From Xanthomonas fragariae (lineage in GTDB: Bacteria > Pseudomonadota > Gammaproteobacteria > Xanthomonadales > Xanthomonadaceae), in assembly GCF_017603965.1 (NCBI RefSeq), contig NZ_CP071955.1:3995001-4059000 (forward strand): a stretch of 64,000 nt of DNA, given 5' to 3'. The notes beneath the pieces were generated by a model, which was not told where the DNA came from, did not search any database, and saw nothing but the letters and a program-made list of their open reading frames with translations. Position numbers and translations under genes: made by a program. Positions 9,020 to 18,684 of this stretch are shown in pieces (the first letter of the stretch is position 1; each line of letters opens with the position of its first letter).

Positions 9020-9857
9020 TCAATCGGCCAAGGCGGCCTGGATGCACGGCCAGGCGTAGTCCCAGGCGATACGCTCCTGCTCCAGGCGAGGAGAAGGCCC
9101 GAACCGGCCGCTGCGCAGCCCTGCGTACAGGCGCTGCTCCTCGTCGTTGAGCGCATCCAGGCGCTGCGCCCGATGCTGTTTGCATTCGTGCCCCCACAGG
9201 GAACGCGGGGTAGCCTTCAGAGTGGCCTGATCCATCAACACAGCGACGGTCGGTGGCGCATACGTGCGCAGGCGATGCAGGATCGCCAGGCCGTGGGTGT
9301 CGATGTCGCCCCAGTAATACAGCGGCAACACGCGTAGCCAGTCGATGCTGCGCACTACTCGATGGCGTAGCCGCGCGCCGGCGGGCGCCGCGCGGCGATC
9401 TGCGCGATCGGTGCGGTGATGTCTTCCAACCCACCCACGTGTTGACGCAGCGCCGGATCGAGCAAGCGCAGGCGCACGCGATCCGGCGCTGCGCGCAGCC
9501 CAGAAAGGCTGGCCAAGCTGCGCGGCCCGGCGATGCCGCGCAGGCCTCGCCAAGCGCGGCAGCGGCTTGGGCCGCATCGTCCAGCACCCAAACTTGCGGT
9601 GGACGTTGCGGCCCCAGTTGCGGCCAGGCCACCTCGCGATAGTCCACACGGCCCGGCAGTTCATTGCGGTTCCAGCTCTGCAGCCAGTGGCCGAAGGCGT
9701 CGAACCTTGCGATGGCCTGGGCCTGGGTCGGCACCCGCAGCGAGATGGGTTGCGGCGTGCCCTCGCCGATCGGCCACTGCCCGCGTGCGCGCTGCCATTG
9801 CCCGCGCAAGGCGTGCAGCGCGGCGGCAGGCAGCAGCATGGGCGAGGCTGCGGCCAT
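9020..9857 (-). pseudogene. jetD: Wadjet JetD nuclease subunit, frameshifted
   Basis: JetD is the Toprim-fold endonuclease of Wadjet anti-plasmid systems. The N-terminal DUF3322 part (starting MAAASPMLLPAAALHALRGQ) runs to about 9500. The reading frame then shifts twice: a middle piece ends at GYAIE with a stop near 9360, and the C-terminal DUF2220 part appears in another frame with LYYWGDIDTHGLAILHRLR, the acidic metal-binding core. The conserved segment expected between the middle and C-terminal pieces (a VENE-type motif) seems deleted. It is last in a wrecked jetABCD operon. Confidence 0.85.
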
Positions 9858-9987
9858 CAGGGTGCGTTTGCGGCGGCGCGCTTGCGACGCGCGTGCGCAC
9901 TACGCGTGAGGGCATCCGCTGCCGGCACGCATGCACTACGCACCAGGCCCAGCGCTGCAAAGGCGCACTGCACGCGGCCTGCACCGG

Positions 9988-10238
9988 TCATGGGGTGGCC
10001 GGTGCGAGGCCGTCGTCGGCAGACGGCTCGACCGCCGCCGCCGCAGGGACAGGGGCAGGCACTGCGCTGCGCGAGCGCTCGCGCAGCTTGAGCCGGCGTG
10101 CCTGTTCGTCGTATTCGATCACAGGCCGTTGAAGGTGCCCCAGTTGTGGACCTGCAGGCGGCGCATGCGGAACTGCTGCAGGCGCGGGTCGGGCAGATCG
10201 TCGGCAAACAGGCTGGCAGGCGTGGAAGAAGAATTCAT
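9988..10238 (-). pseudogene. jetC: Wadjet JetC (SMC/MukB-like ATPase), ends only
   Basis: The start codon at 10238 opens 39 residues ending FRMRRLQVHNWGTFNGL, the N-terminal strand and turn of MukB/JetC-type SMC ATPases just before the Walker A region, and then a TGA (10119-10121). Immediately after, in another frame, comes VIEYDEQARRLKLRERSRS and an Ala/Pro tail to a TGA at 9988-9990, which fits a JetC C-terminus. Roughly a thousand codons, including the whole ATPase and coiled coil, are therefore missing through one internal deletion. Confidence 0.8.
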
Positions 10239-10325
10239 TGCGACAGTTTAGGCCGTGTCATGCATCTGAGAAGCAGCGCGGTGTTCGTCGGCAAACCTCG
10301 ATCGACGTTGCCTAGCGCGGGCTTA

Positions 10326-10467
10326 GAGCGGCTAAAAAATGTAGCGAGCAGTCGCCAGGTGGGTGCGGGCGGCGCGGAGGAACCGCGGCGATAGGAGTGG
10401 TACATGCCGATTCCGAGCACCGGCCGCGCCCGCCTGGCGGTGAGCGCAGTCGTTTCGTCAGCCACTC
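10326..10467. repeat. MITE-like repeat, copy 1
   Basis: A 142-bp element with terminal inverted repeats (GAGCGGCTAA... and ...AGCCACTC) and TTA on both sides as a 3-bp target duplication. Its inner part is palindromic. It sits between jetB and the jetC remnant. The termini match those of the IS5-family element at 30100-30965. Confidence 0.8.
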
Positions 10468-10538
10468 TTAGCCGCTGCAAGCGCCGACACCGTGCCCGAT
10501 AGCCGGCACTTGCAGATGTGCGTCATCGCACGGCGATG

Positions 10539-11239
10539 CTAGGACTGGCCCACCTCGACGACGCTACCGGGCTGCTCGCGCAATTGGCGATAAACCTGCG
10601 CCAGCGCGGACACGGCCTCTGCGGAGAACAGCAGCTTGAGCGTCGGCGAGACCTCATAGCGATTGTCGTCGCCGCGCAGGCGGGTAAGCACGTGGTTATC
10701 CTTCATTTTCTGGATGGCGTTGCCGACCCGGCGCATGAAGCCGGCGCGGTCGGTGGACAGGTTTTTCTCGTACACCGCCAGTGCTTCGCTCAGCGCTGCG
10801 TCCTCGACCACCGCACGCACGCCGCGCGCATCGGCTTCGGTCAGTTGCTGGCGCAGATGCAGCAACAGCACTGAGTCGATGAAGGTCAGCGGCGAAGAAC
10901 GCAACAGCACCGGCGCTTCCAACTCGCCGGTCTCGGCCTGACGGGTGAACGCGACGCCGGCTTGGCGGTCCAGCACCAACTCAAGGAACAGGTCGGCCAG
11001 ACTGCTGCGCACGGCCGCTTCATGTCGCAGCAACGCCGGCCACAACGTGCTGTGGCGCTGCACGTCCACGCTGGGCCCGCTGAGCAGCTGGCACAAACGC
11101 GTCGGGCATCTGGCGCAAGCCGGCCGCTGTCGCCAGGGAACAGACCGGTGCCGGTGTCCGCACCGCTGCCTGCAAGATCATCAGCATGGTCGGCCTGTGC
11201 CTGATCGTCTGCCGCGGCGTTGTCAGCCTGCCAATTCAT
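10539..11239 (-). pseudogene. jetB: Wadjet JetB (DUF4194, MukE-like), frameshifted
   Basis: The gene starts at ATG 11239 behind GGAGAA, with an acidic leader [13 protein letters not shown]. Near 11095 a one-base shift changes frame within the stretch that should read [13 protein letters not shown]. From there to the stop at 10539 the DUF4194 sequence is clear ([20 protein letters not shown], then [20 protein letters not shown]). JetB is the kleisin-associated winged-helix subunit. It overlaps jetA by 17 bases, as expected in a Wadjet operon. Confidence 0.83.
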
Positions 11240-12694
11240 TGCGTTTCTCCTGGCTAAACCACACTAACGGGATACGCGCGCGCCGCCATTGACCATCGCT
11301 GCCGCGCCATTGCGCGGTCTCGCTTTGGTGTGCGTCGACCTGACCATGCCGCGTGCCCAGCGACAAATAGCCGATCACGCTGCCCAGGCCCTGCTCGGCA
11401 TACCGCTGCGCCAGCACCTGGGCGATCGACAGCTGCGCGTGATCGCCCAACAGCGCGTACAGGTTGCGGCGCAAACTGCGGAAATCGATCTCCGACTGCG
11501 CGACCAGATCGCCCACGCTGTCCAGCGAAATGGTGGCCGCATCGTTGCGCTGGATGCTGCCATCGACCTGCGCCTGACGCGGATCGTGCAGGCGCCATTG
11601 CGACAACGAGCGCAGCCGGCTGGTGGTCAGGCTGAGATCGCACCCGATCAGGTGCTGCGCGCGCAGGTGATCGCGCAGGCCAAGCGCTTCGGCCTGGGCC
11701 TGCTTGAGCAACCGATTGAGCCGGCGCTGTTCCAGATAACCGCGGCTCTGCACGAAGCCGCGCAGGCTGCGCGCGAAATGCTGCATCACATCGTGCACCT
11801 GTCCGCCGCGTTCGAGCATGGTGCCGGTAAGCCCGCGCAGGAAACTGCGCTCGCGGCGATCGAGCTTGCGCGCGAAGGCGCGCCCCAGCACCGTCTCCAG
11901 CGCCGCATCCAGCTGCGCACTTTGTTCGACATCGTTGAGCAAGGCCCAGAAGGCCTGAAAACTACGCCCGGCCTCGCTGTCGCCGATCACGTCAACACCC
12001 TCGAACAGCTTGGTCAGCACATCGCCGCGTTCGCCCTCGTCGTCGATGATGCGCTCGCGAAACTGCCGATTGAGCTGCTCGAAATCATCGCGCACGCGGC
12101 GGAAGTCCTCGGTCAGCTCGTCGGCCAGCGCAATCACTTGGCGCGCGCGCTCCAGTGCCCGCTTGCCGTCCAACGAAGCGGCCTTGCCGGAGGACACGCG
12201 TGCGATTTCCGCATCGATGCGATCGCGTTCGTCGCGCAGCGCCGACAACCGGGCATGAGGGTTGGTCTCGGTCAGCGCGGCCAGTTGCGACAACTGTTGC
12301 ATCACCAACGCCAGGCGGCTTTCGGTGGCGGCGCCACGGGCGTGCTCCAGACCATCGGCAAAGCGAATCGCCTGTATGGCCTGGTTGGACAGTTCGTATT
12401 GCTCTTGCTGTGCGCCCTCGGGCAGACGCCGTTCCAGCCAGCCTTGGGTCAACCAATGCGCGATATAGGCCTGTGCGGTACGTGGCAGTTCGCGCGAAAG
12501 CTGATCGACTTCAGTTCGTCGAGCATGCGTTGCAGGCGCTCGTGCAGCACTGATGCCGCCAAGCACCGCTCGCTATCGAGCAATAGCGTCTGCAGCAGAC
12601 CGATCACTTCCGGCGCCTGGTCGGCCGCGAGCAGTTTCCACAGTGGCTGCTCACGCAGCGTGCGATAGCGGGCGATGCGTGCGCGCTGTTTCAT
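11223..12694 (-). pseudogene. jetA: Wadjet JetA (DUF3375, MukF-like kleisin), frameshifted
   Basis: The first 66 or so residues ([20 protein letters not shown]... to [11 protein letters not shown]) are in one frame. A single-base shift near 12505 moves the rest ([20 protein letters not shown] through [12 protein letters not shown]) into another. Together they form a ~490-residue DUF3375 protein, the kleisin of the JetABC SMC complex, with winged-helix and coiled-coil regions. Apart from that shift it looks well preserved. It is the first gene of the operon jetA-jetB-jetC-jetD. Confidence 0.87.
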
Positions 12695-12979
12695 GCCGGT
12701 GCGCGGCCGTCCGGCTCATTGATCAGCCGCTGCATCACACAGGCACATCCAACGCTTCGAAGCGCGCTTGGCGCAAGTCAGACATCCTCGACATGGCTGC
12801 ATACCGTGGCGGCGCGCATTGGGCGATACGCCGTGGTGGTTGTGCCATGCCGGGCTTGCCGGTCAGGCCGTAAGAAGTGCCTTGATCCATCGAGTGCATC
12901 TGCATGCGGTTTCTTGCAACCGACGTTCTTAGAGCGGTTTTCGACGCAATCCATCCGCCGCTCAAACGCCCTGATTGCC

Positions 12980-13579
12980 TCAACGCTTGCCCGCCACTTC
13001 GATGAACTGCAGGAATTCGGCACGGGTGCGGGCGTCTTCGCGGAAGCTGCCCAACATCTTGGAGGTCACCATGCTGACGCCGCGCTTGTGGATGCCGCGG
13101 GTGGTCATGCACTCGTGCGCGCCCACCACCACCACGCCCACGCCGCGCGGTTGCAACACTTCCTGGATGCACTGGGCAATCTGCGCGGTCATCTTTTCCT
13201 GCACCTGGAAGCGGCGCGCATAGCTTTCCACCACGCGGGCCAGTTTGCTGATGCCGACCACTTTGCCGCGCGGCAGATAGCCCACGTGCACCTTGCCGAT
13301 GATCGGCGCCATGTGGTGCTCGCAGTGGCTTTCGTAGGAGATGTCGCGCAGCACGATCAGTTCGTCGTAGGAGGCCACTTCTTCGAAGGTGCGTTCCAGA
13401 TAGGCGCGCGGTTCCTCGCGATAACCGCTGAACCAGTCGCCATAGGCTTCGGCCACCCGACGCGGGGTGTCCAGCAGACCCTCGCGGGCCGGATCTTCGC
13501 CAGCCCAGCGCAGCAGGGTGCGCACGGCATCTTCGGCTTGGGCCTGGGTAACAGAGGAATCGGGCTGGTCGTGGCTCAT
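12980..13579 (-). CDS. folE: GTP cyclohydrolase I
   Basis: A 199-residue FolE converting GTP to dihydroneopterin triphosphate, the first step of folate synthesis. It shows the zinc-binding and catalytic segments [35 protein letters not shown] and [13 protein letters not shown]. The start MSHDQPDSS (13579) fits the family length; an in-frame upstream ATG at 13624 would add residues with no homology. Monocistronic in this window. Confidence 0.95.
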   Translation of the reverse strand: MSHDQPDSSVTQAQAEDAVRTLLRWAGEDPAREGLLDTPRRVAEAYGDWFSGYREEPRAYLERTFEEVASYDELIVLRDISYESHCEHHMAPIIGKVHVGYLPRGKVVGISKLARVVESYARRFQVQEKMTAQIAQCIQEVLQPRGVGVVVVGAHECMTTRGIHKRGVSMVTSKMLGSFREDARTRAEFLQFIEVAGKR

Positions 13580-13675
13580 GCTTAGGTGCACCCAAAAGAG
13601 GACAAACATGGTACCCGAGGACAAGCCGGCCGCCCCAGTGGCGGTTGCGCCAGCTTGCGCAGGTTCAGTGACTAA

Positions 13676-13722
13676 GAGCGGCTGACAAACCTACTGCGCT
13701 CACCGCCAGGTGGGCACGGCCA
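13676..13722. repeat. MITE-like repeat, truncated copy 2
   Basis: About 47 bp matching one end of the MITE-like family (GAGCGGCTGACAAAC, then CTGCGCTCACCGCCAGGTGG). The other end is missing. A CTCTCC...GGAGA-type hairpin follows, downstream of the KgtP-like gene. Confidence 0.65.
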
Positions 13723-13782
13723 CTGACTCCCTCTCCAATGGAGAAGGAACAGCGAATGAAGCCCGCGATTGTTTCGATACCC

Positions 13783-15144
13783 TCACCGCTTGCGCTGATG
13801 CATCGCCGCTTCATCATCAAGCCAATTGCTGCCCTTGTTGGTCAGGAAGAACAGGTAGACCACCAACGACACCGCAATCACCGCCGTCGCATAGATCACG
13901 AACGCATTCACGTGACTGGTCTTCAACGCGGCCTGATACAGCAGCGGCGCAGTACCGCCGAACGCCGAATTCGCCAGCGCATACCCCAAACCAACGCCCA
14001 GTGCGCGCACGTGGGTGGGGAACAATTCCGCCTTCACCACCGCATTGATCGATGTGTAGCCAGTCAGGATTACAAAGCCCACGGTGAGGATCGCAAAGGC
14101 GGTCAGCCAATCGGTTTGCTTGGGCAGCTCCATCACCAGGAACCAGGTGTAGAGCACGCCGCCCACGCCGAAGAACACCAGCAAGGTCTTGCGGCCCAGG
14201 ATGTCCGAGAACCAGCCACCGATCGGCTGCATCAGCATCAACACGGTCAGCGCAACCAGGTTGATGATGGTGCCTGCCATCACGTCGCCACCGGCGAATG
14301 CGGTCTGGATCATCTTCGGGCCCGTCACCGAATAGGTATAGAACGCGATCGTGCCGCCAGCGGTGATCAGGAAGCACAACAGCAGCGGACGCCACTGATT
14401 GACGAACAACTCGCGCATCGAACCGGACGCCTTGGCCTTGCCGGTACGCGAGTCGGCGATGGATTGCAAGCTCAGCGATTCGTCCATGGTCCGGCGCAGC
14501 CAGAACACCACCAGCGCACCGATGCCACCCAGCCCGAACGCCACGCGCCAGCCCCATTCGGAAATCTGCGGCACCTCGAAGAAATGCAGCATCACCAGCA
14601 ACGTGGCCTGCGCCAACACATGCCCACCAACCAGCGTGACGTAATGAAATGACGACAAAAACCCGCGTCGGCCCGGAATCGCCGCTTCGGACATGTACGT
14701 CGCACTGGTGCCGTATTCGCCCCCAGTCGCAAAGCCCTGCAGCAGGCGCGCCAGCAACAGGATGATCGGCGCAGCGATACCGATCGTCGACCCGGTCGGC
14801 GTGATCGCGACGACGAACGAACACAGCGCCATCATCGACACCGAAACCGTCAATGCCAGACGACGGCCGTAACGGTCGGCGACGCGGCCGAAGTACCACG
14901 CACCGATCGGCCGCATCAAAAAGGTCATCGCAAAGATCGCCCACACAAACATCGTGGCGTTCTTGTCTTCCTTGGAGAAAAACTGCGATTCGAAGTAGAC
15001 CGCAAACACCGAGTAGACGTAGACGTCGTACCACTCGATCAGATTGCCGGCCGACCCCTTGAGCGTGTTGGACACCGAGCGGCGAAGGCTACCGGGAGCT
15101 GCGCCAGAACCGGCGGCGATCGGAAACGATGGGGGTGCGCTCAT
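13783..15144 (-). CDS. MFS organic-acid permease of the MHS family (KgtP-like)
   Basis: A 453-residue twelve-helix symporter of the metabolite:H+ symporter family. Visible hallmarks are GNLIEWYDVYVYS at the start of helix 1, RPIGAWYFGRVADRYGRR in loop 2-3, LLQGFATGGEYGTSATYMSE in helix 4, and GRK in loop 8-9. It is closest in character to alpha-ketoglutarate permease KgtP, so dicarboxylate uptake is likely but not proven. ATG at 15144 is used. Confidence 0.88.
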   Translation of the reverse strand: MSAPPSFPIAAGSGAAPGSLRRSVSNTLKGSAGNLIEWYDVYVYSVFAVYFESQFFSKEDKNATMFVWAIFAMTFLMRPIGAWYFGRVADRYGRRLALTVSVSMMALCSFVVAITPTGSTIGIAAPIILLLARLLQGFATGGEYGTSATYMSEAAIPGRRGFLSSFHYVTLVGGHVLAQATLLVMLHFFEVPQISEWGWRVAFGLGGIGALVVFWLRRTMDESLSLQSIADSRTGKAKASGSMRELFVNQWRPLLLCFLITAGGTIAFYTYSVTGPKMIQTAFAGGDVMAGTIINLVALTVLMLMQPIGGWFSDILGRKTLLVFFGVGGVLYTWFLVMELPKQTDWLTAFAILTVGFVILTGYTSINAVVKAELFPTHVRALGVGLGYALANSAFGGTAPLLYQAALKTSHVNAFVIYATAVIAVSLVVYLFFLTNKGSNWLDDEAAMHQRKR

Positions 15145-15276
15145 GCAATCAGAAACTCACGGGTGGACATGGCCGAAGTATAGGTGCGCGCTTGTATGAC
15201 GCATGTAAGCATTTCGGAGCATAGAGCTGTGTTGTAAGCGGGCTTGGCGCAGTTTCTTCAGCCCGCTTTTGGCTAA

Positions 15277-15404
15277 CAGCGGCTAACGAAACATAGCGAG
15301 CAGTCGTCAGGTGGGTGCGGACGGCGCGTAGGAACCGGAGTGTACGGGTGGTACATGCCGATTCCGAGCACTGGCGGTGAGCGCAGTCGTTTTGTTAGCC
15401 GCTC
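15277..15404. repeat. MITE-like repeat, copy 3
   Basis: A 128-bp element ending TTTGTTAGCCGCTC followed by TTA. The left end has one mismatch (CAGCGGCTAACGAAAC) preceded by TAA. An internal segment of about 15 bp present in other copies is missing. It lies between the KgtP-like gene and a lower-GC island. Confidence 0.78.
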
Positions 15405-15752
15405 TTAGGTGCAGCAAGCCAGGAGCTGTACATGCCGGCCGATCGAGATCGAGGCAGCACACAGGTCGCTTGTCGCAGCCAGCATGGCGCTGGCGCTGGT
15501 GATGCGCTTGACCGGCGTTTCGGCTTTTTTGCCTGACCCACCGCCGATCACCGTGCAATTCGAAGGTAGAGATTCCGACCTTTCACGGTGCCAGGGAATT
15601 GGATTGGGATCCGTCATTTCGAGCTCATTCTTCACGGGTTTTCCATGCCAGTGCACGGTGGGGTCGCTCCACGTTATAGAAGCGTCGCCACCCTTCAATG
15701 TCACCTTGATCGCTGCGTACGCGTCGCTGGGCTGCGAGATCGACATCAACAT
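15405..15752 (-). CDS. hypothetical protein, uncertain
   Basis: An open frame of about 115 residues beginning MLMSISQPSDAYAAIKVTLK. It could encode a real small protein because residues 1-60 have a normal composition, but I recognise no family. A competing frame is open on the opposite strand. It starts the lower-GC island and lies just downstream of the effector-like gene. Confidence 0.3.
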   Translation of the reverse strand: MLMSISQPSDAYAAIKVTLKGGDASITWSDPTVHWHGKPVKNELEMTDPNPIPWHRERSESLPSNCTVIGGGSGKKAETPVKRITSASAMLAATSDLCAASISIGRHVQLLACCT

Positions 15753-15925
15753 CTTTACAACGCACGGCGCATGCACCGCAACGGTATGCTGTTTTTCCTG
15801 GCAGATAATGGCGTGTGGCTCACCGCGCACCTTCCGGCAGCGTTGTTCCTGCCGCAGGCATCCACTTGACGAACGCTGACGACGGCTTGACGGCTCAGCC
15901 TATTGCCCGTGCCGCAGCCCACCGG

Positions 15926-17320
15926 TCATTCGCTCTTGATCTTACTGCCCAGCCATTTCAAGAAACTCTTGGGCGCTGGCTTCTCAAGGCTCTTTGCTTG
16001 CCGTAAGCGTCTCTTGTTGTTTACCTCAACCTCCACTGCCTCTTCGTATCGCGCCCTCGTGTTCTCAAGAAAACGATCTGATGTTGGCGGTGTGGGCCCT
16101 TGCGCGAACTCGAAATGCTCCAGATTCGGCGACGCCCGCCTTGACGCGTCCTCAAAATAATCCCGAACTTGCGGAGCTGATGTTGGTAAGCCCTGAGACG
16201 ACTCCGAATCTGGCGCAGCAGACTTTGACGCCTCTCGAAAACGAGACACGAGCGCTACTAACGACTCAGGCATTTCCCGCGGCCTGCGAAGCCTACGGAT
16301 ATCGTTATCCTGATATTTTCGAAGCAAGTGATCCTCCATATGTTCCATGAGTTTTACTTTTTCTAAAAATTTTTCCTTTTCGGAGCTAGTAGCGATGCTT
16401 GGATTTTCAGTTCCTTGACTGAGCGCGTTACTGGCGTCAGGATTTTCAACACCATCCATGAGCGTGAGTTTATCAAATATTCCGATGCCGAGCAGATCGT
16501 TTTTTTCGGAAAATAAATTGAAAATATGCCGCTTATGCGATTCATCGATATTCTGCCATAAAAGGTTTTTTGGGTTGGCGTCATGCGCCCAGGGTATCGA
16601 GAGCTCATCACCTGGCTTCCCGATGTCGCCTTGTTCTGCTTTGCCGCTTTCTTCCTCAATGGTCGCAAGTCGTTTGGGCGCAATTGTATTTTCTTTCGTC
16701 TCGTCGAGCTCTTCGATTTCGCTGCGTGTGCCGCTGCCACCGACGTCTTCGACATGCATATGAACATGTGAAGCAGGCTTGTCTATGGCATCAGTGAAAG
16801 CAGCGAGTGGCGCATCAGCTTCGTGCATCTCTTTTGTTTCTTTGAACAGCTCTTCCAGCGTTTTGCGTTTTCTTGTTACCTGCGCGCCGCTTACCGAGCT
16901 TTGGCCACGCGTTGCCAGCCTAGCCGGCGTTTCAGCAGGCATTTCACTCGCCAGGTAGAATGAATGGGCGGCGGCCCTCCTGTAAGAAGCCGATCCGGCA
17001 TCGGAATTGCGCTGCTCTGACCTTCCATCCCCAACGTTGGGAATGGCTTTATTCGACATCCTGCCATCAGACTTGATACTGATTTTCCGTGGCGGGTTTG
17101 CCACAGAATTGAAGCATAAGCTATTCAATAAAAATTTCTCTGGCTTGAAGCTGGGTTTCTGGGATGTTTTCCGGTTAGGAGGCCTGCGCGCAAGCGGGCT
17201 CTCAGGGTCCGGGCCCCGATTGATCGACGGCCGGTGCGCATCCACAGTCGTGTCGCTCGGGCCTTGGGCAACAGGTTTGGGCTGCTGTTTATGAAAGTTT
17301 GATATGAATGGCAACTTCAA
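15926..17320 (-). CDS. unrecognised 464-residue hydrophilic protein, type III effector-like
   Basis: The protein begins MKLPFISNFHKQQPKPVAQG and has no signal peptide or membrane segment. The first ~100 residues are rich in Ser, Pro, Asn and Arg, typical of Xanthomonas type III secretion signals. The remainder is charged and probably helical (KRKTLEELFKETKEMHEAD; EKEKFLEKVKLMEHMEDHL) and ends with KSFLKWLGSKIKSE. Base composition is lower in GC than flanking genes, suggesting transfer. A degenerate PIP-box (TTCGC-N16-TTTGC) lies upstream at 17441-17466. I cannot assign it to a named Xop family; effector status is an inference. Confidence 0.6.
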   Translation of the reverse strand: MKLPFISNFHKQQPKPVAQGPSDTTVDAHRPSINRGPDPESPLARRPPNRKTSQKPSFKPEKFLLNSLCFNSVANPPRKISIKSDGRMSNKAIPNVGDGRSEQRNSDAGSASYRRAAAHSFYLASEMPAETPARLATRGQSSVSGAQVTRKRKTLEELFKETKEMHEADAPLAAFTDAIDKPASHVHMHVEDVGGSGTRSEIEELDETKENTIAPKRLATIEEESGKAEQGDIGKPGDELSIPWAHDANPKNLLWQNIDESHKRHIFNLFSEKNDLLGIGIFDKLTLMDGVENPDASNALSQGTENPSIATSSEKEKFLEKVKLMEHMEDHLLRKYQDNDIRRLRRPREMPESLVALVSRFREASKSAAPDSESSQGLPTSAPQVRDYFEDASRRASPNLEHFEFAQGPTPPTSDRFLENTRARYEEAVEVEVNNKRRLRQAKSLEKPAPKSFLKWLGSKIKSE

Positions 17321-17440
17321 GGTAGTACCTCATCCGGATCGGCGACCAGAGCACTTACAATGCCTGGCGGATTGACAAAAGTTATGAGCAGTTCCTCGTG
17401 ACGGAAGTCTTAACCGAGTCCAGTGCTCTCTGGTCTGCGC

Positions 17441-17466
17441 GCAAACCGCGTCATGGCATCTGCGAA
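17441..17466 (-). promoter_or_regulatory. imperfect PIP-box candidate
   Basis: The minus strand has TTCGC (17462-17466), 16 bases, then TTTGC (17441-17445), about 120 bases before the effector-like start. The HrpX-binding PIP-box consensus is TTCGB-N15-TTCGB, so this has one mismatch and one extra base. TTAAGA-like sequence about 30 bases downstream could be a -10. Confidence 0.25.
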
Positions 17467-18014
17467 TAACTCGCGGCAGACACTGCTGCGTTTGCGCGTC
17501 ATCCTAAAAAGCGGTAATGCGCATAACACCGGGTTGGCCATTTGCGCTTTGCCTCGATGGCCTCGCTCGCCGCTCGAAAGCCCATGATTTACTGGATCAG
17601 GCGCTGCCTGATGCGAGCGACAAGATGCTTGCCACCATGCCAGTGTCCGGCCGGCCGTGAACCGCAGCTCCGGGCCGGGGTTTCTGGATAATTTTTGGTG
17701 TAGGTATTTCATGGCGCTAATTATTGTTATTGCGACGAATTTATTGTTGCCTCCAACGTCTCACGGACTGCACCGTCAATTCGCGGCAGAAGGCGAAACG
17801 CTAGAGCCTTGTGCGAACAACTCAGCCGACGCGCGGCGCGAGTTACTTCAAACTTTGGGATTTGTTTAGTTTTATTGTGGGGTTGTTTTTTAGGCGTATG
17901 CAGTTGTGTAGAACGTATTGATCTGTGCAGCCGGGCAACTACCCGGACTTTCTCGCTACGCATCGCACTGCGGCGGCGACCTTCGACCAGCGGCTACGCC
18001 AAGTCAGCAGATAG
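17467..18014. other. low-GC spacer without a supported gene
   Basis: The stretch is less GC-rich than its surroundings and contains only short frames with no family resemblance. I see no RNA gene. Together with the effector-like gene it forms an island bounded on both sides by MITE-like repeats (15277-15404 and 18015-18157). Confidence 0.4.
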
Positions 18015-18157
18015 GAGTGGCTAACAAAACGGCTGCGCTCACCGCCAGATGGGCACGGCCGGTGCTCGGAATCGGCATGTACCACCCCTATTCACTGCGG
18101 TTCCTCCGCGCCGCCCGCACCCATCTGGCGACTGCTCGCTACATTTTTTAGCCGCTC
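18015..18157. repeat. MITE-like repeat, copy 4
   Basis: A 143-bp element running in the opposite orientation to copies 1 and 3: GAGTGGCTAACAAAAC at the left and TTTAGCCGCTC at the right, flanked by TAG and TAA. The inner palindrome includes CGGAATCGGCATGTACCAC. Confidence 0.78.
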
Positions 18158-18477
18158 TAAAGCGCTCCCGAAAAATTAATGGCGACCACTGCCCGTATTC
18201 AGGCGCGCAAGCCGGGATCGTACTGAACCTGCGCCGGCCTGACGGCCTGAGCCGTCGGGAAAGTCTGCAACCGCGGCAGCGACGCGCCGGAGACGCTGCT
18301 TGCCGATTTTCACTGACATGCGTTGGTGAAGGAATTGGCATGTCCGGCGCACGCACAAGGAAAGCCGCCTGACGCCGCCACACTCCCGCACCCGCCGCAC
18401 TTACCGGCAGGTAGCCACGAATGCATGCGCCAAGCGAACCGGTAGACTCACCGGCACAGATCCGCCACCGCAGTGCC

Positions 18478-18684
18478 ATGTCCGCCATCAAGCAAGAAGC
18501 TCACGCGCTGATCGACAGGCTGCCCGAAACGGCCAGCTGGCAGGATGTGGTGCGCGTGGCGGACACCGCCAGGTTTGAGGCCGCCGTACTGGACGGCATT
18601 GCCGCAGCGGATCAGGGCGCCTTTGCCGCTGCGGCACAGGTGACGGCACTGTTCGCTAGATGGGGCGTTGATGTTGCGGCGTGA
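18478..18684 (+). CDS. antitoxin-like protein of a RelE module
   Basis: About 68 residues starting MSAIKQEAHALIDRLPETAS. The alpha-helical pattern and LIDRLPETASWQDV phrase resemble the short antitoxins found in front of RelE/ParE toxins. The start codon ATG (18478) is preferred; an earlier in-frame ATG lies at 18421. Its end overlaps the toxin start at 18668-18684, which indicates translational coupling. Confidence 0.65.
   Translation: MSAIKQEAHALIDRLPETASWQDVVRVADTARFEAAVLDGIAAADQGAFAAAAQVTALFARWGVDVAA

Noticed and set aside
11289..12668. 459-residue plus-strand frame over jetA
   Set aside because: It is antisense to the DUF3375 gene and has no family resemblance.
9020..12694. Frameshifts in the Wadjet genes as sequencing errors only
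   Set aside because: The near-total deletion of jetC and the neighbouring MITE cannot be read errors, and very long genes nearby are intact.
17410..17712. 100-residue minus frame upstream of the effector-like gene
   Set aside because: It has no ribosome-binding site or family resemblance and overlaps the presumed promoter region.
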